A DNA stretch of 64,000 bases, taken from NCBI RefSeq assembly GCF_000428725.1, contig NZ_AUAM01000015.1, forward strand, positions 1-64,000. Direction: 5' to 3'. The position numbers and the translations under genes were made by a program. This document shows, one piece after another, positions 25,261 to 33,363 of this stretch. The DNA is from Psychromonas aquimarina ATCC BAA-1526. GTDB lineage: Bacteria > Pseudomonadota > Gammaproteobacteria > Enterobacterales > Psychromonadaceae. The notes under the pieces are model-generated. The model saw only the letters and a list, made by a program, of their open reading frames with translations. It searched no databases and had not been told where the DNA came from. The number at the start of each line of letters is the position of its first letter. The first letter of the stretch is position 1.

Positions 25261-26064
25261 ATGTCACTGCTTGAGATTGTCGTACTAGCCTTGATTCAAG
25301 GTTTAACTGAATTTTTACCCATTTCCAGCTCCGCACACCTGATTCTACCGTCACAGCTGTTAGGCTGGCAGGATCAGGGCTTAGCCTTTGATCTGATACT
25401 GAATATCGGCACATTATCAGCTGTATTAATTTACTTCCGTTATGAGGTAATAAAAATGCTGCGGGCCTGGACTACTTCTCTGCGCACCAAGCAGCAGACC
25501 CGGGACAGCAAGCTGGCCTGGTGGATTATCTGGTCTACTATTCCTGCCGCTGTAGTGGGCTTTTTAGGCAAGTCACTGGTCGAAACCTATCTGCGCAGCG
25601 GTTATGTGATTGCTGTAACGACAGTTATTTTTGGTCTGCTGCTGTGGTGGGCGGATGCTCAGGCTAAGCAGATGAAAACTGAATACCAGACGGGGTTAAA
25701 AGGTGCGCTTATTATCGGTTTCGCTCAGGTGCTGGCTCTGATTCCCGGGACATCACGTTCCGGTATCACGATTACCGCAGGTTTAATGCTCGGTTTGACA
25801 CGAAATGCGGCAGCGCGTTTTTCATTTTTAATGTCCATTCCAATTATTGCCATGGCGTCTGGTTATGACATGCTTAAATTTATATTATCTGACGAATATG
25901 TTGACTGGAATGCCCTGTTTTTAGGAGCCGGTATCTCGTTTCTCAGTGCGATTTTATGTATCCATGCATTTCTGATTCTGCTTAATAAAGTCGGCATGCT
26001 GCCCTTTGTTATTTACCGTTTAATCCTTGGCGCTACTCTGTTTTATGTACTTGCCGGAGTCTAG
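25261..26064 (+). CDS. uppP: Undecaprenyl-diphosphatase
   Basis: A 267-residue inner-membrane phosphatase (E. coli UppP/BacA: 273) that recycles the undecaprenyl carrier lipid for peptidoglycan and other envelope polymers; overproduction gives bacitracin resistance in E. coli. Family motifs are present: [17 protein letters not shown] (about 14-30, with the catalytic Glu and Ser/His) and [14 protein letters not shown] (about 161-174). About seven to eight membrane segments. It lies 30 bp after folK and is likely co-transcribed; the plsY/folB-uppP-cca order matches E. coli. Confidence 0.96.
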   Translation: MSLLEIVVLALIQGLTEFLPISSSAHLILPSQLLGWQDQGLAFDLILNIGTLSAVLIYFRYEVIKMLRAWTTSLRTKQQTRDSKLAWWIIWSTIPAAVVGFLGKSLVETYLRSGYVIAVTTVIFGLLLWWADAQAKQMKTEYQTGLKGALIIGFAQVLALIPGTSRSGITITAGLMLGLTRNAAARFSFLMSIPIIAMASGYDMLKFILSDEYVDWNALFLGAGISFLSAILCIHAFLILLNKVGMLPFVIYRLILGATLFYVLAGV

Positions 26065-26084
26065 GCCCTGGGTTATTTTGTTAT

Positions 26085-26108
26085 AGCAGGCTTAGCCTGC
26101 TGTTTCTT
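26085..26108. terminator. Terminator between convergent uppP and fetB-like genes
   Basis: AGCAGGC (26085-26091) and GCCTGCT (26095-26101) with a TTA loop, followed by GTTTCTTT. It is 20 bp after the uppP stop. Confidence 0.6.
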
Positions 26109-26827
26109 TATCTACTGTTTTTGCTCTCACTGTGTCTGCTCAGTATTAAAAACAGTGCTGATGACATGCCTGCTGACGCAAACACCATGCACATCACAAC
26201 TATCTGATACCTGGCTGCAATAAACGGGGAAGTACCGGACAGGATCTGTCCGGTCATCATGCCGGGCAGGGAAACTAAGCCGACAGCAAACAGGGCATTG
26301 GTATTAGGAATAATCGAGGCCTGAAAGGCGGTTTTTCTGGCGCTGATATAATCACAACCCCGCTCTAACTCTGCATAAAAACGTTCTCCGGAAAGGCTGA
26401 CACTGTTCATACAGCTGGCAAAAATCATGCCTGCCAGGGGAATAATAGACTGTGCCTGATACCAGGGAGCTAATTCCAGCACGCCCTGGCTGATCACCAG
26501 CAGGGTAAAGCCTCCCGCCAGCGTTATAGAAAACACAGCCCGTTTTAATAATAATAAACGCAGCTCTTTGATATTACCCAGAGCTATCCAGCTGGAAAAC
26601 AGCACCATGATCAGCAGCATAGTGACAACAATCCAGACATTGGAATTATCAAAAATATAGCTGAGAAAATATCCGACCAGCAGCAGCTGGATCAGCATAC
26701 GCGACAAGGCATATAAGGCGAATTTTCCGTTTAATGACCATTTAAACAAAATGCCCAGTACGATTAAAACAGGGATAAAAGCAATAGCCAGCTTATCCAG
26801 TGCAATGATTGAAAGTGTATTTTCCAT
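26108..26827 (-). CDS. FetB/UPF0014-family ABC transporter permease (orphan)
   Basis: A 239-residue membrane protein with about seven hydrophobic segments. It resembles E. coli FetB (YbbM, UPF0014): SRMLIQLLLVGYFLSYIF near residue 43, the central GMIFASCMNSVSLSGERF (about 132-149), and LVSLPGMMTGQILSGTSPFIAARYQIVVM (about 182-210). FetAB in E. coli is a putative iron exporter that protects against peroxide stress. The partner ATPase gene fetA is not adjacent: cca lies upstream on the same strand and uppP is convergent. So the permease either works with an ATPase encoded elsewhere or has another role. It is inserted between uppP and cca, which are neighbours in E. coli. Confidence 0.88.
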   Translation of the reverse strand: MENTLSIIALDKLAIAFIPVLIVLGILFKWSLNGKFALYALSRMLIQLLLVGYFLSYIFDNSNVWIVVTMLLIMVLFSSWIALGNIKELRLLLLKRAVFSITLAGGFTLLVISQGVLELAPWYQAQSIIPLAGMIFASCMNSVSLSGERFYAELERGCDYISARKTAFQASIIPNTNALFAVGLVSLPGMMTGQILSGTSPFIAARYQIVVMCMVFASAGMSSALFLILSRHSESKNSR

Positions 26828-26862
26828 GAATATATATCTTCTAATCTTTTATAAGATGAATA

Positions 26863-28095
26863 TTAAGGGTTCAATACTTCCTGTTTATAAAGGTTAACCG
26901 CATCAATGCGTGCCTGCTGGAGCTGCATTTTAATTTGTGCTCCTGCATAACCTTTTTTAATTATATCCTGCACATTTACCTCTGCTGCCGTTTGCAAAGC
27001 CTGCCAGATATAGTGTGCATTGGGGTAATCTTTATCTTCAAAACCAGTACGGCCTTTGGTATCTGCAATACAGCATTCCAGCATTTGTAAAAACCGCTGC
27101 GGTTTACGCCAGGCATCACATTTATCCATTAATTTAACCAGGGTTGACGCTTTTAACTCAAATGCACTGTGCACCAGCGTATGATGCTCACTGACTAATA
27201 ATGCTAAATCACGACATTCATTGGGGATTTTAAGGCGTAAGCATAAATCTCGAATTGTCTGCAGACCTAAAACACCATGGCCTCTATGGCTTGGCCAGTT
27301 TTCTTTAGGGGTCAGCGCTTTTCCAAGGTCATGCACTAAACAGGCAAAACGAAAAGCAACGGAGTCTGAAAGTTTTACTGACTGCTCAACAACCATCAAT
27401 GTATGGATGCCGGTATCGATTTCAGGGTGCCACTGTTTCGGTCCCGGGACACCAAATAAACAGTCCACTTCAGGGAATAACAGACGCAGAGCACCGCAGT
27501 CACGTAATACCTGAAAATAGATCTGCGGGCTGTCTGTCTGTAATGCTTTTGCTGTTTCAAGCCAGATACGTTCGGCCGTTAAATGATCCAGTTCACCGCT
27601 GCTGCTTAGTATCTGCATCAGCTCCAGTGTTTCGGGGGCGATCTTAAATCCAAGTTTATAAAAGCGGGCGGCAAAGCGTGCGACCCGGAGAACCCGGAGT
27701 GGATCTTCACTGAATGCGGGGGATATATGGCGTAATGTTTTTGTCTGTAAATCTTCTAGCCCCTTATAGGGATCAAACAATTCATCCTGTTCGGATAACG
27801 CGATGGCATTAATGGTCAGATCCCGGCGTAACAGATCATCTTCAAGTGAAACATCCTGCCCTGCGTAACACTCAAAACCGGTATAACCGCAGCCCTGCTT
27901 GCGTTCGGTACGGGCAAGGGCATATTCCTCTCCGGTCTGCGGATGTAAAAATACCGGAAAGTCCTTACCAACCTGCTGATAGCCCAGCTGCCGCATATGT
28001 TCCGGAGTACTGCCGGTTACCACATAATCGCGGTCTTTGACTGTAAGCTGTAATAGTTTATCCCGAACAGCACCGCCGACTAAAAATACCTGCAT
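26863..28095 (-). CDS. cca: Multifunctional CCA protein (tRNA nucleotidyltransferase)
   Basis: A 410-residue protein (E. coli Cca: 412) that adds or repairs the 3' CCA of tRNAs. The N-terminal nucleotidyltransferase part has [10 protein letters not shown] (about 5-14), the metal-binding KDRDYVVTG and [11 protein letters not shown] (about 90-100). The C-terminal HD domain ([10 protein letters not shown] with HD near 254, and SHRGHG) has phosphatase and 2',3'-cyclic phosphodiesterase activities in E. coli. Start at ATG 28095 after GAGGG. Its neighbours are fetB-like (downstream) and the divergent exeA-type genes. Confidence 0.97.
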   Translation of the reverse strand: MQVFLVGGAVRDKLLQLTVKDRDYVVTGSTPEHMRQLGYQQVGKDFPVFLHPQTGEEYALARTERKQGCGYTGFECYAGQDVSLEDDLLRRDLTINAIALSEQDELFDPYKGLEDLQTKTLRHISPAFSEDPLRVLRVARFAARFYKLGFKIAPETLELMQILSSSGELDHLTAERIWLETAKALQTDSPQIYFQVLRDCGALRLLFPEVDCLFGVPGPKQWHPEIDTGIHTLMVVEQSVKLSDSVAFRFACLVHDLGKALTPKENWPSHRGHGVLGLQTIRDLCLRLKIPNECRDLALLVSEHHTLVHSAFELKASTLVKLMDKCDAWRKPQRFLQMLECCIADTKGRTGFEDKDYPNAHYIWQALQTAAEVNVQDIIKKGYAGAQIKMQLQQARIDAVNLYKQEVLNP

Positions 28096-28171
28096 TGTTT
28101 TCCCTCTTTATTATTTCTTTAACTATTATATGTAATTAACTGTGTTGTCACTATCTTCTTTGGACTTTGCT

Positions 28172-29887
28172 ATGTACCAGGAATTTTTTTCATTAAAAAC
28201 ACAACCTTTTTCTCTCTCTCCGGATCCCTCTTTTCTGTTTTTGAGTGAACGTCACAAAGAAGCGCTTGCACATCTCAGTCATGGATTAGAAGGCCGAGGC
28301 GGTCTGGTTCTATTAACGGGAGAGGTCGGTACCGGAAAAACAACTGTCTGTCGTTCGCTGCTTCAGGATCATGCAGAAAATACAGATATCGCTTTTATTT
28401 TAAATCCGGCATTAACTGAAGTTGAGTTAATAGAAGCTGTCTGTGATCAGTTTAAAATTGCCTATGATCCGGCTAATGTCTGTTTGAAAACATTATTAGA
28501 TTTATTAACGGAATGGCTGCTCAATAAGCATCAGCAGGGACATCGAGTTGTTATATTAATTGATGAAGCGCAGCATTTGAGTTTTCTGGATTTACAGCTG
28601 TTATCTGTATTAGCAGATATTGAAGCAGATAATAAAAAGGTACTGCAGGTCATTCTGATCGGCCAGACTGAACTGCAGCAGATGCTGAAACAAAGCGAAT
28701 TTCGCCAGTTAGCACAGCAGATTACAGCCCGTTATCATCTATTAGCGCTGACCCGGCAGGAAAGTGAGGATTATATTAATCATCGCTTAAATGTGGCTGG
28801 TGTATACGGGCCCGTTTTTGATAAGAGGGCTTTGTCTGTTATTTTTGAAGTCAGCGCGGGGATCCCGCGAATCATTAATCTGCTTTGCGATCGCAGTCTG
28901 CTGTGTGCATATGTACAGAATTCGTTAGCGGTAAACGCCGCTATGGTAAGAACAGCTGGTTTTGAGACTGAATTATTAGTTAAGCAGACTTTTTTCTTTT
29001 CTTCTCTTAAATATGTGCCTTTAGTTATTATATTAGTTTGTATAGGTCTACTGACGGTAAAGCTGGCTCCCTATGTTTCTGCCCGCTTTGGCGGTGCTGC
29101 AGTAATGGCTGAATCAAGCTCTGTACATATACCTGAATATATTGAAAATATTGAAAAAAGTGTGGGTAGGGAAATAAAACCTCGGCAGCAGTTGAATGCA
29201 GCACAGCTCGTTTATGTCACAAATTACTTTAGTGCCGAGACAGCGGCTGACGCTGATAAAGCAGGAGAGTTTAGCGTTCTTCCGTTAGTTGAGGCCGATA
29301 AAACAGAGTTCTTTAGTATGCTGCTGGTTGAGGAAAATACAGCTGGGCTGTTTACTGCCCAGGCGGCCGCTGTTACAAACAGCAGTGAGACGGCAGGTAT
29401 TCAGCCGATAGTAAAGAACAACGCAGAGGCTCTGCCTGTATCAATACAAGTTAATACTGTGCAAGCCGTTATAACAGCAGACAGTGTAGTGAAATCAACC
29501 TCTGAATCGAGTCTTGAACAAAAAAAACAACCTGTTGTTGAGGCGCAGAAATCTAGTGAAAGCCAAGCCCTAGAGCAGATGTTTACGCCAAGGGAGCTGC
29601 TGCTGGCCGTATCTCCCGGCGCATATACTGTGCAGTTATCTGGTTTTTCCTCTGCTGCCGCACTGCGCCGATTTTTTGTACAGCATAAGCTTCCTCGAGA
29701 TAACATTTATATTTATCAGACGCTGCGCAAGAATAAACCCTGGTATGTTGTTATTTCCGGTCAGTATCATGGTTTTAAAGTCGCCAGAGAGGCCGCTGAG
29801 CACTTGCCGGGTTCGCTGTTTGCTATGCCTTTCTGGATAAAAACATACCGGGATGTTCACAGGCAGGTGCATTTAAATGAACAATAA
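28172..29887 (+). CDS. ExeA/GspA-type AAA ATPase with DamX-like SPOR domain (chimera)
   Basis: A 571-residue protein starting at ATG 28172 (MYQEFFSLK, the same start as the next paralog; the frame extends upstream to 28142). Residues 1-265 are an ExeA-type AAA+ ATPase: Walker A TGEVGTGKTTVC (about 46-57), Walker B VVILIDEAQHLS (about 126-137), and sensor region FRQLAQQITARYHLL. A membrane segment is at about 279-297. The linker (about 300-470) is low-complexity, Ala/Thr/Glu/Val-rich. The C-terminus (about 475-571) is not the peptidoglycan-binding domain of ExeA but a SPOR domain starting YTVQLSGFSS, with KPWYVVISGQY, closely similar to the DamX C-terminus including flanking residues. Predicted bitopic: ATPase in the cytoplasm, SPOR in the periplasm. 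Role not known; septal peptidoglycan targeting is inferred. Confidence 0.88.
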   Translation: MYQEFFSLKTQPFSLSPDPSFLFLSERHKEALAHLSHGLEGRGGLVLLTGEVGTGKTTVCRSLLQDHAENTDIAFILNPALTEVELIEAVCDQFKIAYDPANVCLKTLLDLLTEWLLNKHQQGHRVVILIDEAQHLSFLDLQLLSVLADIEADNKKVLQVILIGQTELQQMLKQSEFRQLAQQITARYHLLALTRQESEDYINHRLNVAGVYGPVFDKRALSVIFEVSAGIPRIINLLCDRSLLCAYVQNSLAVNAAMVRTAGFETELLVKQTFFFSSLKYVPLVIILVCIGLLTVKLAPYVSARFGGAAVMAESSSVHIPEYIENIEKSVGREIKPRQQLNAAQLVYVTNYFSAETAADADKAGEFSVLPLVEADKTEFFSMLLVEENTAGLFTAQAAAVTNSSETAGIQPIVKNNAEALPVSIQVNTVQAVITADSVVKSTSESSLEQKKQPVVEAQKSSESQALEQMFTPRELLLAVSPGAYTVQLSGFSSAAALRRFFVQHKLPRDNIYIYQTLRKNKPWYVVISGQYHGFKVAREAAEHLPGSLFAMPFWIKTYRDVHRQVHLNEQ

Positions 29888-30106
29888 AAAATTACTGCGT
29901 TTGTAATCAGGTGAGGAATAAACAATAACGAGACCGTGCAGGGCAGCTCCTTCTTGAGCTAGCTCCGTTCTCCGGTTGATTATTGACTGAATAAATTGCT
30001 CTTGAACGGTATTGTCGATTAAAATAGTTGCATTGTTTTCCTGCGCTGTTATTGCGGGGCTGACGGGCAGTTAACTCCGCTGCCGCTATTTTCTTTAGGC
30101 TTTGTA
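29888..30106. other. 219-bp gap between the two exeA-type genes
   Basis: It contains no convincing gene; the minus-strand frame at 29907-30278 runs into the ATPase gene and is a shadow. A possible weak promoter is TTGCTC (29996-30001) with TAAAAT (30020-30025), 18-base spacing, which would give exeA/gspB a transcript separate from the chimera. Confidence in the promoter is low. Confidence 0.3.
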
Positions 30107-31735
30107 ATGTATCAAGAATTTTTCTCTTTAAAAGAACAACCTTTTTCGATTTCTCCAGATCCTGATTTTCTGTTTTTAAGCGAACGTCACAAAGAAGCGC
30201 TTGCGCATTTACAGTATGGTCTGCAGGGTAACGGCGGTTTTGTACTTTTAACAGGTGAAGTTGGAACAGGCAAAACAACTGTGTGCCGTTCTTTACTGCA
30301 GAACCTGTCTACAGATACGGATATTGCATTTATTCTTAATCCGGCATTAACTGAAATAGAGCTGTTAGCGACGGTTTGTGATGAATTTAAGATTGAATAC
30401 GACAAAGATAAAACCAGCTTAAAACTGTTATTTGATGCACTAACTGCCTGGATGATGAACAATCATCTGCAGGGACGAAGTGCAATTGTATTAATCGATG
30501 AAGCACAGCATTTAAGCTTTTCTGTATTAGAACAGCTGCGTTTATTAACTAATATCGAATCGAATAATAAAAAACCCCTGCAGGTTATTTTAATCGGACA
30601 GACTGAACTGCAGCAGAAGTTAAAACAAACTGAACTTCGTCAGCTTGCACAGCGAATTACCGCTCGTTACCACCTATTGCCCTTAAGCCGCCAGGAAAGT
30701 GAATATTATATCCTGCATCGCCTTAATGTCGCAGGTGCGCGTTTCCCTATTTTTGAGCGTAATGCTTTAAAACATATCTATAAATCAAGTCAGGGAATTC
30801 CACGGTTAATTAACTTGTTGTGCGACCGCTGTTTATTATGTGCCTACACACAAAACGTGCCTAAAGTAACCGTGCCTGTGGTGAAGAAAGCCTGTGTTGA
30901 AATGGAATTAAGCGAAAATAACGGCTCTTTTATTATTAATAACTGGCGAATAACCACGCTGATTGTTTTATGTCTGTTAACCGGGATACAGGCACCACAA
31001 ATACTTGCTCGTTTTAATGATGCGCGGCCGGCAGCTGCAGCAGAGCAGGAAAGCCCGTTGTTAGAGGAGGTAAAGCAGGTAAGTGAGCCGGAAATTCAAG
31101 CGCCGCCGGTTAAACAGGCTGCGCAGTGGTTTGATGCTTATCCTGATTTACAGTTATCCAATGCATCTTTTGATAATGCTCTGCTGAACTTATATGCGGT
31201 GTGGGGATATCAGGCTGATATTGACACTGTAGACTGCGGACAGGGTGAAGGTGCGCTGCTGTCCTGTTACTCGATAAACAGCAGTTTAAAAAAACTAAAA
31301 AAATTAAATTATCCCAGTATCATTAAGTTAGAAAACAATGCGCAGGATAGTTTGTATGCGGTTCTTTATAAAATCAGTGATAAATACCAGCTTCTGATCG
31401 ACGGACAGGTTATAAGGGTTTCTGAAAGCTGGTTTAATCAGTATTGGACGGGTAATTTAACACTTCTATGGCAGGCTCCGTTTGCAGAGCAGAAAGTACT
31501 TAAATTTGGTCAGCAGAATGAGCAGGTAGCCTGGTTAGTAACACAGCTTAATAAGGTGCAGGGGTTGGCTAGAGAGGATAAAGATCGTTTTGATCTGCAG
31601 CTGCTGCAGCAGGTAAGCACTTTTCAAAGGGCGCAGGGGCTGTCAGATGATGGTCTCGTTGGTTTTCGGACTATGATGCCGTTGATGCAGTTAGCTAACC
31701 CGGAACTGCCTCGTTTGATGGAGAGCAGTAACTAA
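30107..31735 (+). CDS. gspA: General secretion pathway protein A (ExeA/GspA)
   Basis: A 542-residue ExeA-type protein. AAA+ ATPase at 1-265 with TGEVGTGKTTVCRSLL (about 46-61) and AIVLIDEAQHLS (about 126-137); membrane segment at about 281-299; a periplasmic region (about 335-460) resembling the C39-peptidase-like part of GspA (ALLNLYAVWGY, LKKLNYPSIIKL, LTLLWQAP); and a C-terminal peptidoglycan-binding domain (about 465-535: VSTFQRAQGLSDDGLVGFRTM). In Aeromonas ExeA with ExeB binds peptidoglycan and ATP and is needed to assemble the ExeD secretin of type II secretion. It is paralogous to the preceding gene over the first ~265 residues. It is coupled to gspB by a TAATG overlap. Confidence 0.93.
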   Translation: MYQEFFSLKEQPFSISPDPDFLFLSERHKEALAHLQYGLQGNGGFVLLTGEVGTGKTTVCRSLLQNLSTDTDIAFILNPALTEIELLATVCDEFKIEYDKDKTSLKLLFDALTAWMMNNHLQGRSAIVLIDEAQHLSFSVLEQLRLLTNIESNNKKPLQVILIGQTELQQKLKQTELRQLAQRITARYHLLPLSRQESEYYILHRLNVAGARFPIFERNALKHIYKSSQGIPRLINLLCDRCLLCAYTQNVPKVTVPVVKKACVEMELSENNGSFIINNWRITTLIVLCLLTGIQAPQILARFNDARPAAAAEQESPLLEEVKQVSEPEIQAPPVKQAAQWFDAYPDLQLSNASFDNALLNLYAVWGYQADIDTVDCGQGEGALLSCYSINSSLKKLKKLNYPSIIKLENNAQDSLYAVLYKISDKYQLLIDGQVIRVSESWFNQYWTGNLTLLWQAPFAEQKVLKFGQQNEQVAWLVTQLNKVQGLAREDKDRFDLQLLQQVSTFQRAQGLSDDGLVGFRTMMPLMQLANPELPRLMESSN

Positions 31736-32580
31736 TGTCGACAATTTTACAAGCATTACAGAAACAGCAGGCGAATCAGAACACTCAGGTTCACGATAAT
31801 ATGCTCTTAGAAAGTGATAATTTAAAATGGAAAGCTGCATTATTAACGGCGCTGCTAGTCATTATCTGCTTATTAGGTATATTGATTTATATGCAGTTTA
31901 ACCCTGTTAACAGAGAAAGTACTGAGCAGGCCGTTATTGCTCCGCAGAAAACAGAGAAAGTGCGCATTGCTGAGCCCGTCAGCGGTGCTGAAAATGCACA
32001 GAAAGTGAGTATCGATAAATCCGACAGTAGAAATGATAAACCTGTTGTTCAGAAATTAACTTTTGTGACCAAACCGCTGCCTGAGGTAAAAGAACTGGAG
32101 CCTGCACAGCTTATTCTGTCGGCGCAAAAAGAGCAGATACCAGTGGTACGGGAAAACAACAGTAATGCAGCGCATAAATCCGCGCCGCCAGAGCCGGTGC
32201 CGGAAAAAACATCGCAGGAGCTGGATTACAGCGGGGTATCTGATGATTTACAGAAGCGTTTTAAACAGGCCGTATTAGAGAGCCGGGACGCTTCTAATAG
32301 TCCTGAAATTGAGGAGGAGCAAGCTGGTGACGGCAGTGATATTCATCAGATGGGTTATGCATTTCAGGAAAAAGTTCCAGCCATGAGCTATGACTTCCAT
32401 GTGTATTCTACTATTGCTGAAGACCGCTGGATCCGTATTAATGGTGAAGACTTACGTGAAGGGCAGTCTGACGCAGACGGGACAATTAAACTTATTGAAA
32501 TTCAGCCGCAGCGCAGTATATTTCGCATAGGAAGACAGAGCTTCAGCCTTGAGTCATTAACGGACTGGAAAGGTTATTAA
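31735..32580 (+). CDS. gspB: General secretion pathway protein B (GspB/ExeB)
   Basis: A 281-residue bitopic inner-membrane protein: the N-terminal MSTILQALQKQQ typical of the family, a membrane segment (about 34-56), a long Glu/Pro/Lys-rich periplasmic linker, and a C-terminal T2SSB-type domain (about 215-281) with YDFHVYSTIAEDRWIRING and FRIGRQSFSLESLTDWKGY. It partners GspA in secretin insertion. No other type II secretion genes are in the window, so the substrate secretin must be elsewhere; PilQ, encoded about 18 kb upstream, is a secretin but has no known link to GspAB. Confidence 0.9.
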   Translation: MSTILQALQKQQANQNTQVHDNMLLESDNLKWKAALLTALLVIICLLGILIYMQFNPVNRESTEQAVIAPQKTEKVRIAEPVSGAENAQKVSIDKSDSRNDKPVVQKLTFVTKPLPEVKELEPAQLILSAQKEQIPVVRENNSNAAHKSAPPEPVPEKTSQELDYSGVSDDLQKRFKQAVLESRDASNSPEIEEEQAGDGSDIHQMGYAFQEKVPAMSYDFHVYSTIAEDRWIRINGEDLREGQSDADGTIKLIEIQPQRSIFRIGRQSFSLESLTDWKGY

Positions 32581-32587
32581 TAAATAG

Positions 32588-32613
32588 TCAAACGCACAGC
32601 AGTGTGCGTTTGA
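32588..32613. terminator. Hairpin between gspB and ygiM
   Basis: TCAAACGCACA (32588-32598) pairs perfectly with TGTGCGTTTGA (32603-32613) with a GCAG loop, between convergent genes. It lacks a clear T-run but is well placed to terminate gspB. Confidence 0.6.
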
Positions 32614-32628
32614 CCTGATATCCTGGTT

Positions 32629-33237
32629 TTACCAGTTATTCTGACGTTTTTTACGACGAGGTATAAAAGGAATAAGTAAACCAAGTAATAAACCAAACAG
32701 CAGTACACCGCCGCCGTTCAGCAGCCATTCCATTTTAACTCGTTCATCCTTAGTATCCTGGAGCAGATCCAGCTCTAAATTGCGTGCTTTAAGCTCCTCA
32801 ATGGTCAGCTGCAGCGTTGCTTTTTCACTCTCCAGAGCCGTGATTAAACCTTCTTTGTCCGAAATTGACTGTATTTTTTCAGCTAGAATTTTGTCGTTTT
32901 CTGCTGCAATACTGTCTAATTTAGCCTGTGCTTGTTTAAGCTCTTTCTGCACTGTCGGCAGCATAGTTTTTGCTGGTAATGACTTTTGTAACTCTTTGTT
33001 ATTAACCCAGCCGGTTTTTCCGGATTGTGTTTTTACCTGCATAAATTTAGTGCTGTCATCGTATTTTAAAGTCGTAACGGATGCGCCGACTTTGATAGTA
33101 CCGATAATACGGTAGTCTAAGCTTGGTCCTGAATGCAGGTAAATAAATACGTCGTCGCTGACATAACGTGTTGCAGCCGATACATTCAAAGAAAGCGTCA
33201 AAGAAAGCATAGTTATCGCAAATTTTATTATTTTCAA
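32629..33237 (-). CDS. ygiM: YgiM-type SH3-domain membrane protein
   Basis: A 202-residue protein (E. coli YgiM: about 206). A cleavable signal sequence (cleavage after NVSA) is followed by a bacterial SH3 domain (about 22-85: YVSDDVFIYLHSGPSLDYRIIG..GWVN), a coiled coil (about 95-160, Leu/Lys/Glu/Gln-rich) and a C-terminal membrane segment (about 167-190) ending in a basic tail RRKKRQNNW. It is thought to sit in the envelope with the SH3 domain in the periplasm; function unknown. In E. coli it is adjacent to cca; here the exeA-gspB group lies between them. Confidence 0.92.
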   Translation of the reverse strand: MKIIKFAITMLSLTLSLNVSAATRYVSDDVFIYLHSGPSLDYRIIGTIKVGASVTTLKYDDSTKFMQVKTQSGKTGWVNNKELQKSLPAKTMLPTVQKELKQAQAKLDSIAAENDKILAEKIQSISDKEGLITALESEKATLQLTIEELKARNLELDLLQDTKDERVKMEWLLNGGGVLLFGLLLGLLIPFIPRRKKRQNNW

Positions 33238-33313
33238 GGAGAAAATCCTGTTAACTGGAGTGAATAAAGGTTTATTCTAAAAGTAATTGCCGGCAAGGAA
33301 AAGCATTAGATAC

Positions 33314-33341
33314 AAAAAAGAGAGCCGAAGCTCTCTTTTTC
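33314..33341 (-). terminator. Terminator of the DUF47-pit operon
   Basis: GAGAGC (33320-33325), loop CGAA, GCTCTC (33330-33335), flanked by A6 and T5. It lies just downstream of the pit stop on the minus strand and upstream of ygiM; the structure is bidirectional. Confidence 0.85.
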
Positions 33342-33363
33342 TTTTCTCAGCGCAGACTGCCGC

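Noticed and set aside
29907-30278. 123-codon minus-strand ORF between the exeA genes
   Set aside because: Half of it is antisense to the conserved ATPase N-terminus; it looks like a shadow frame.
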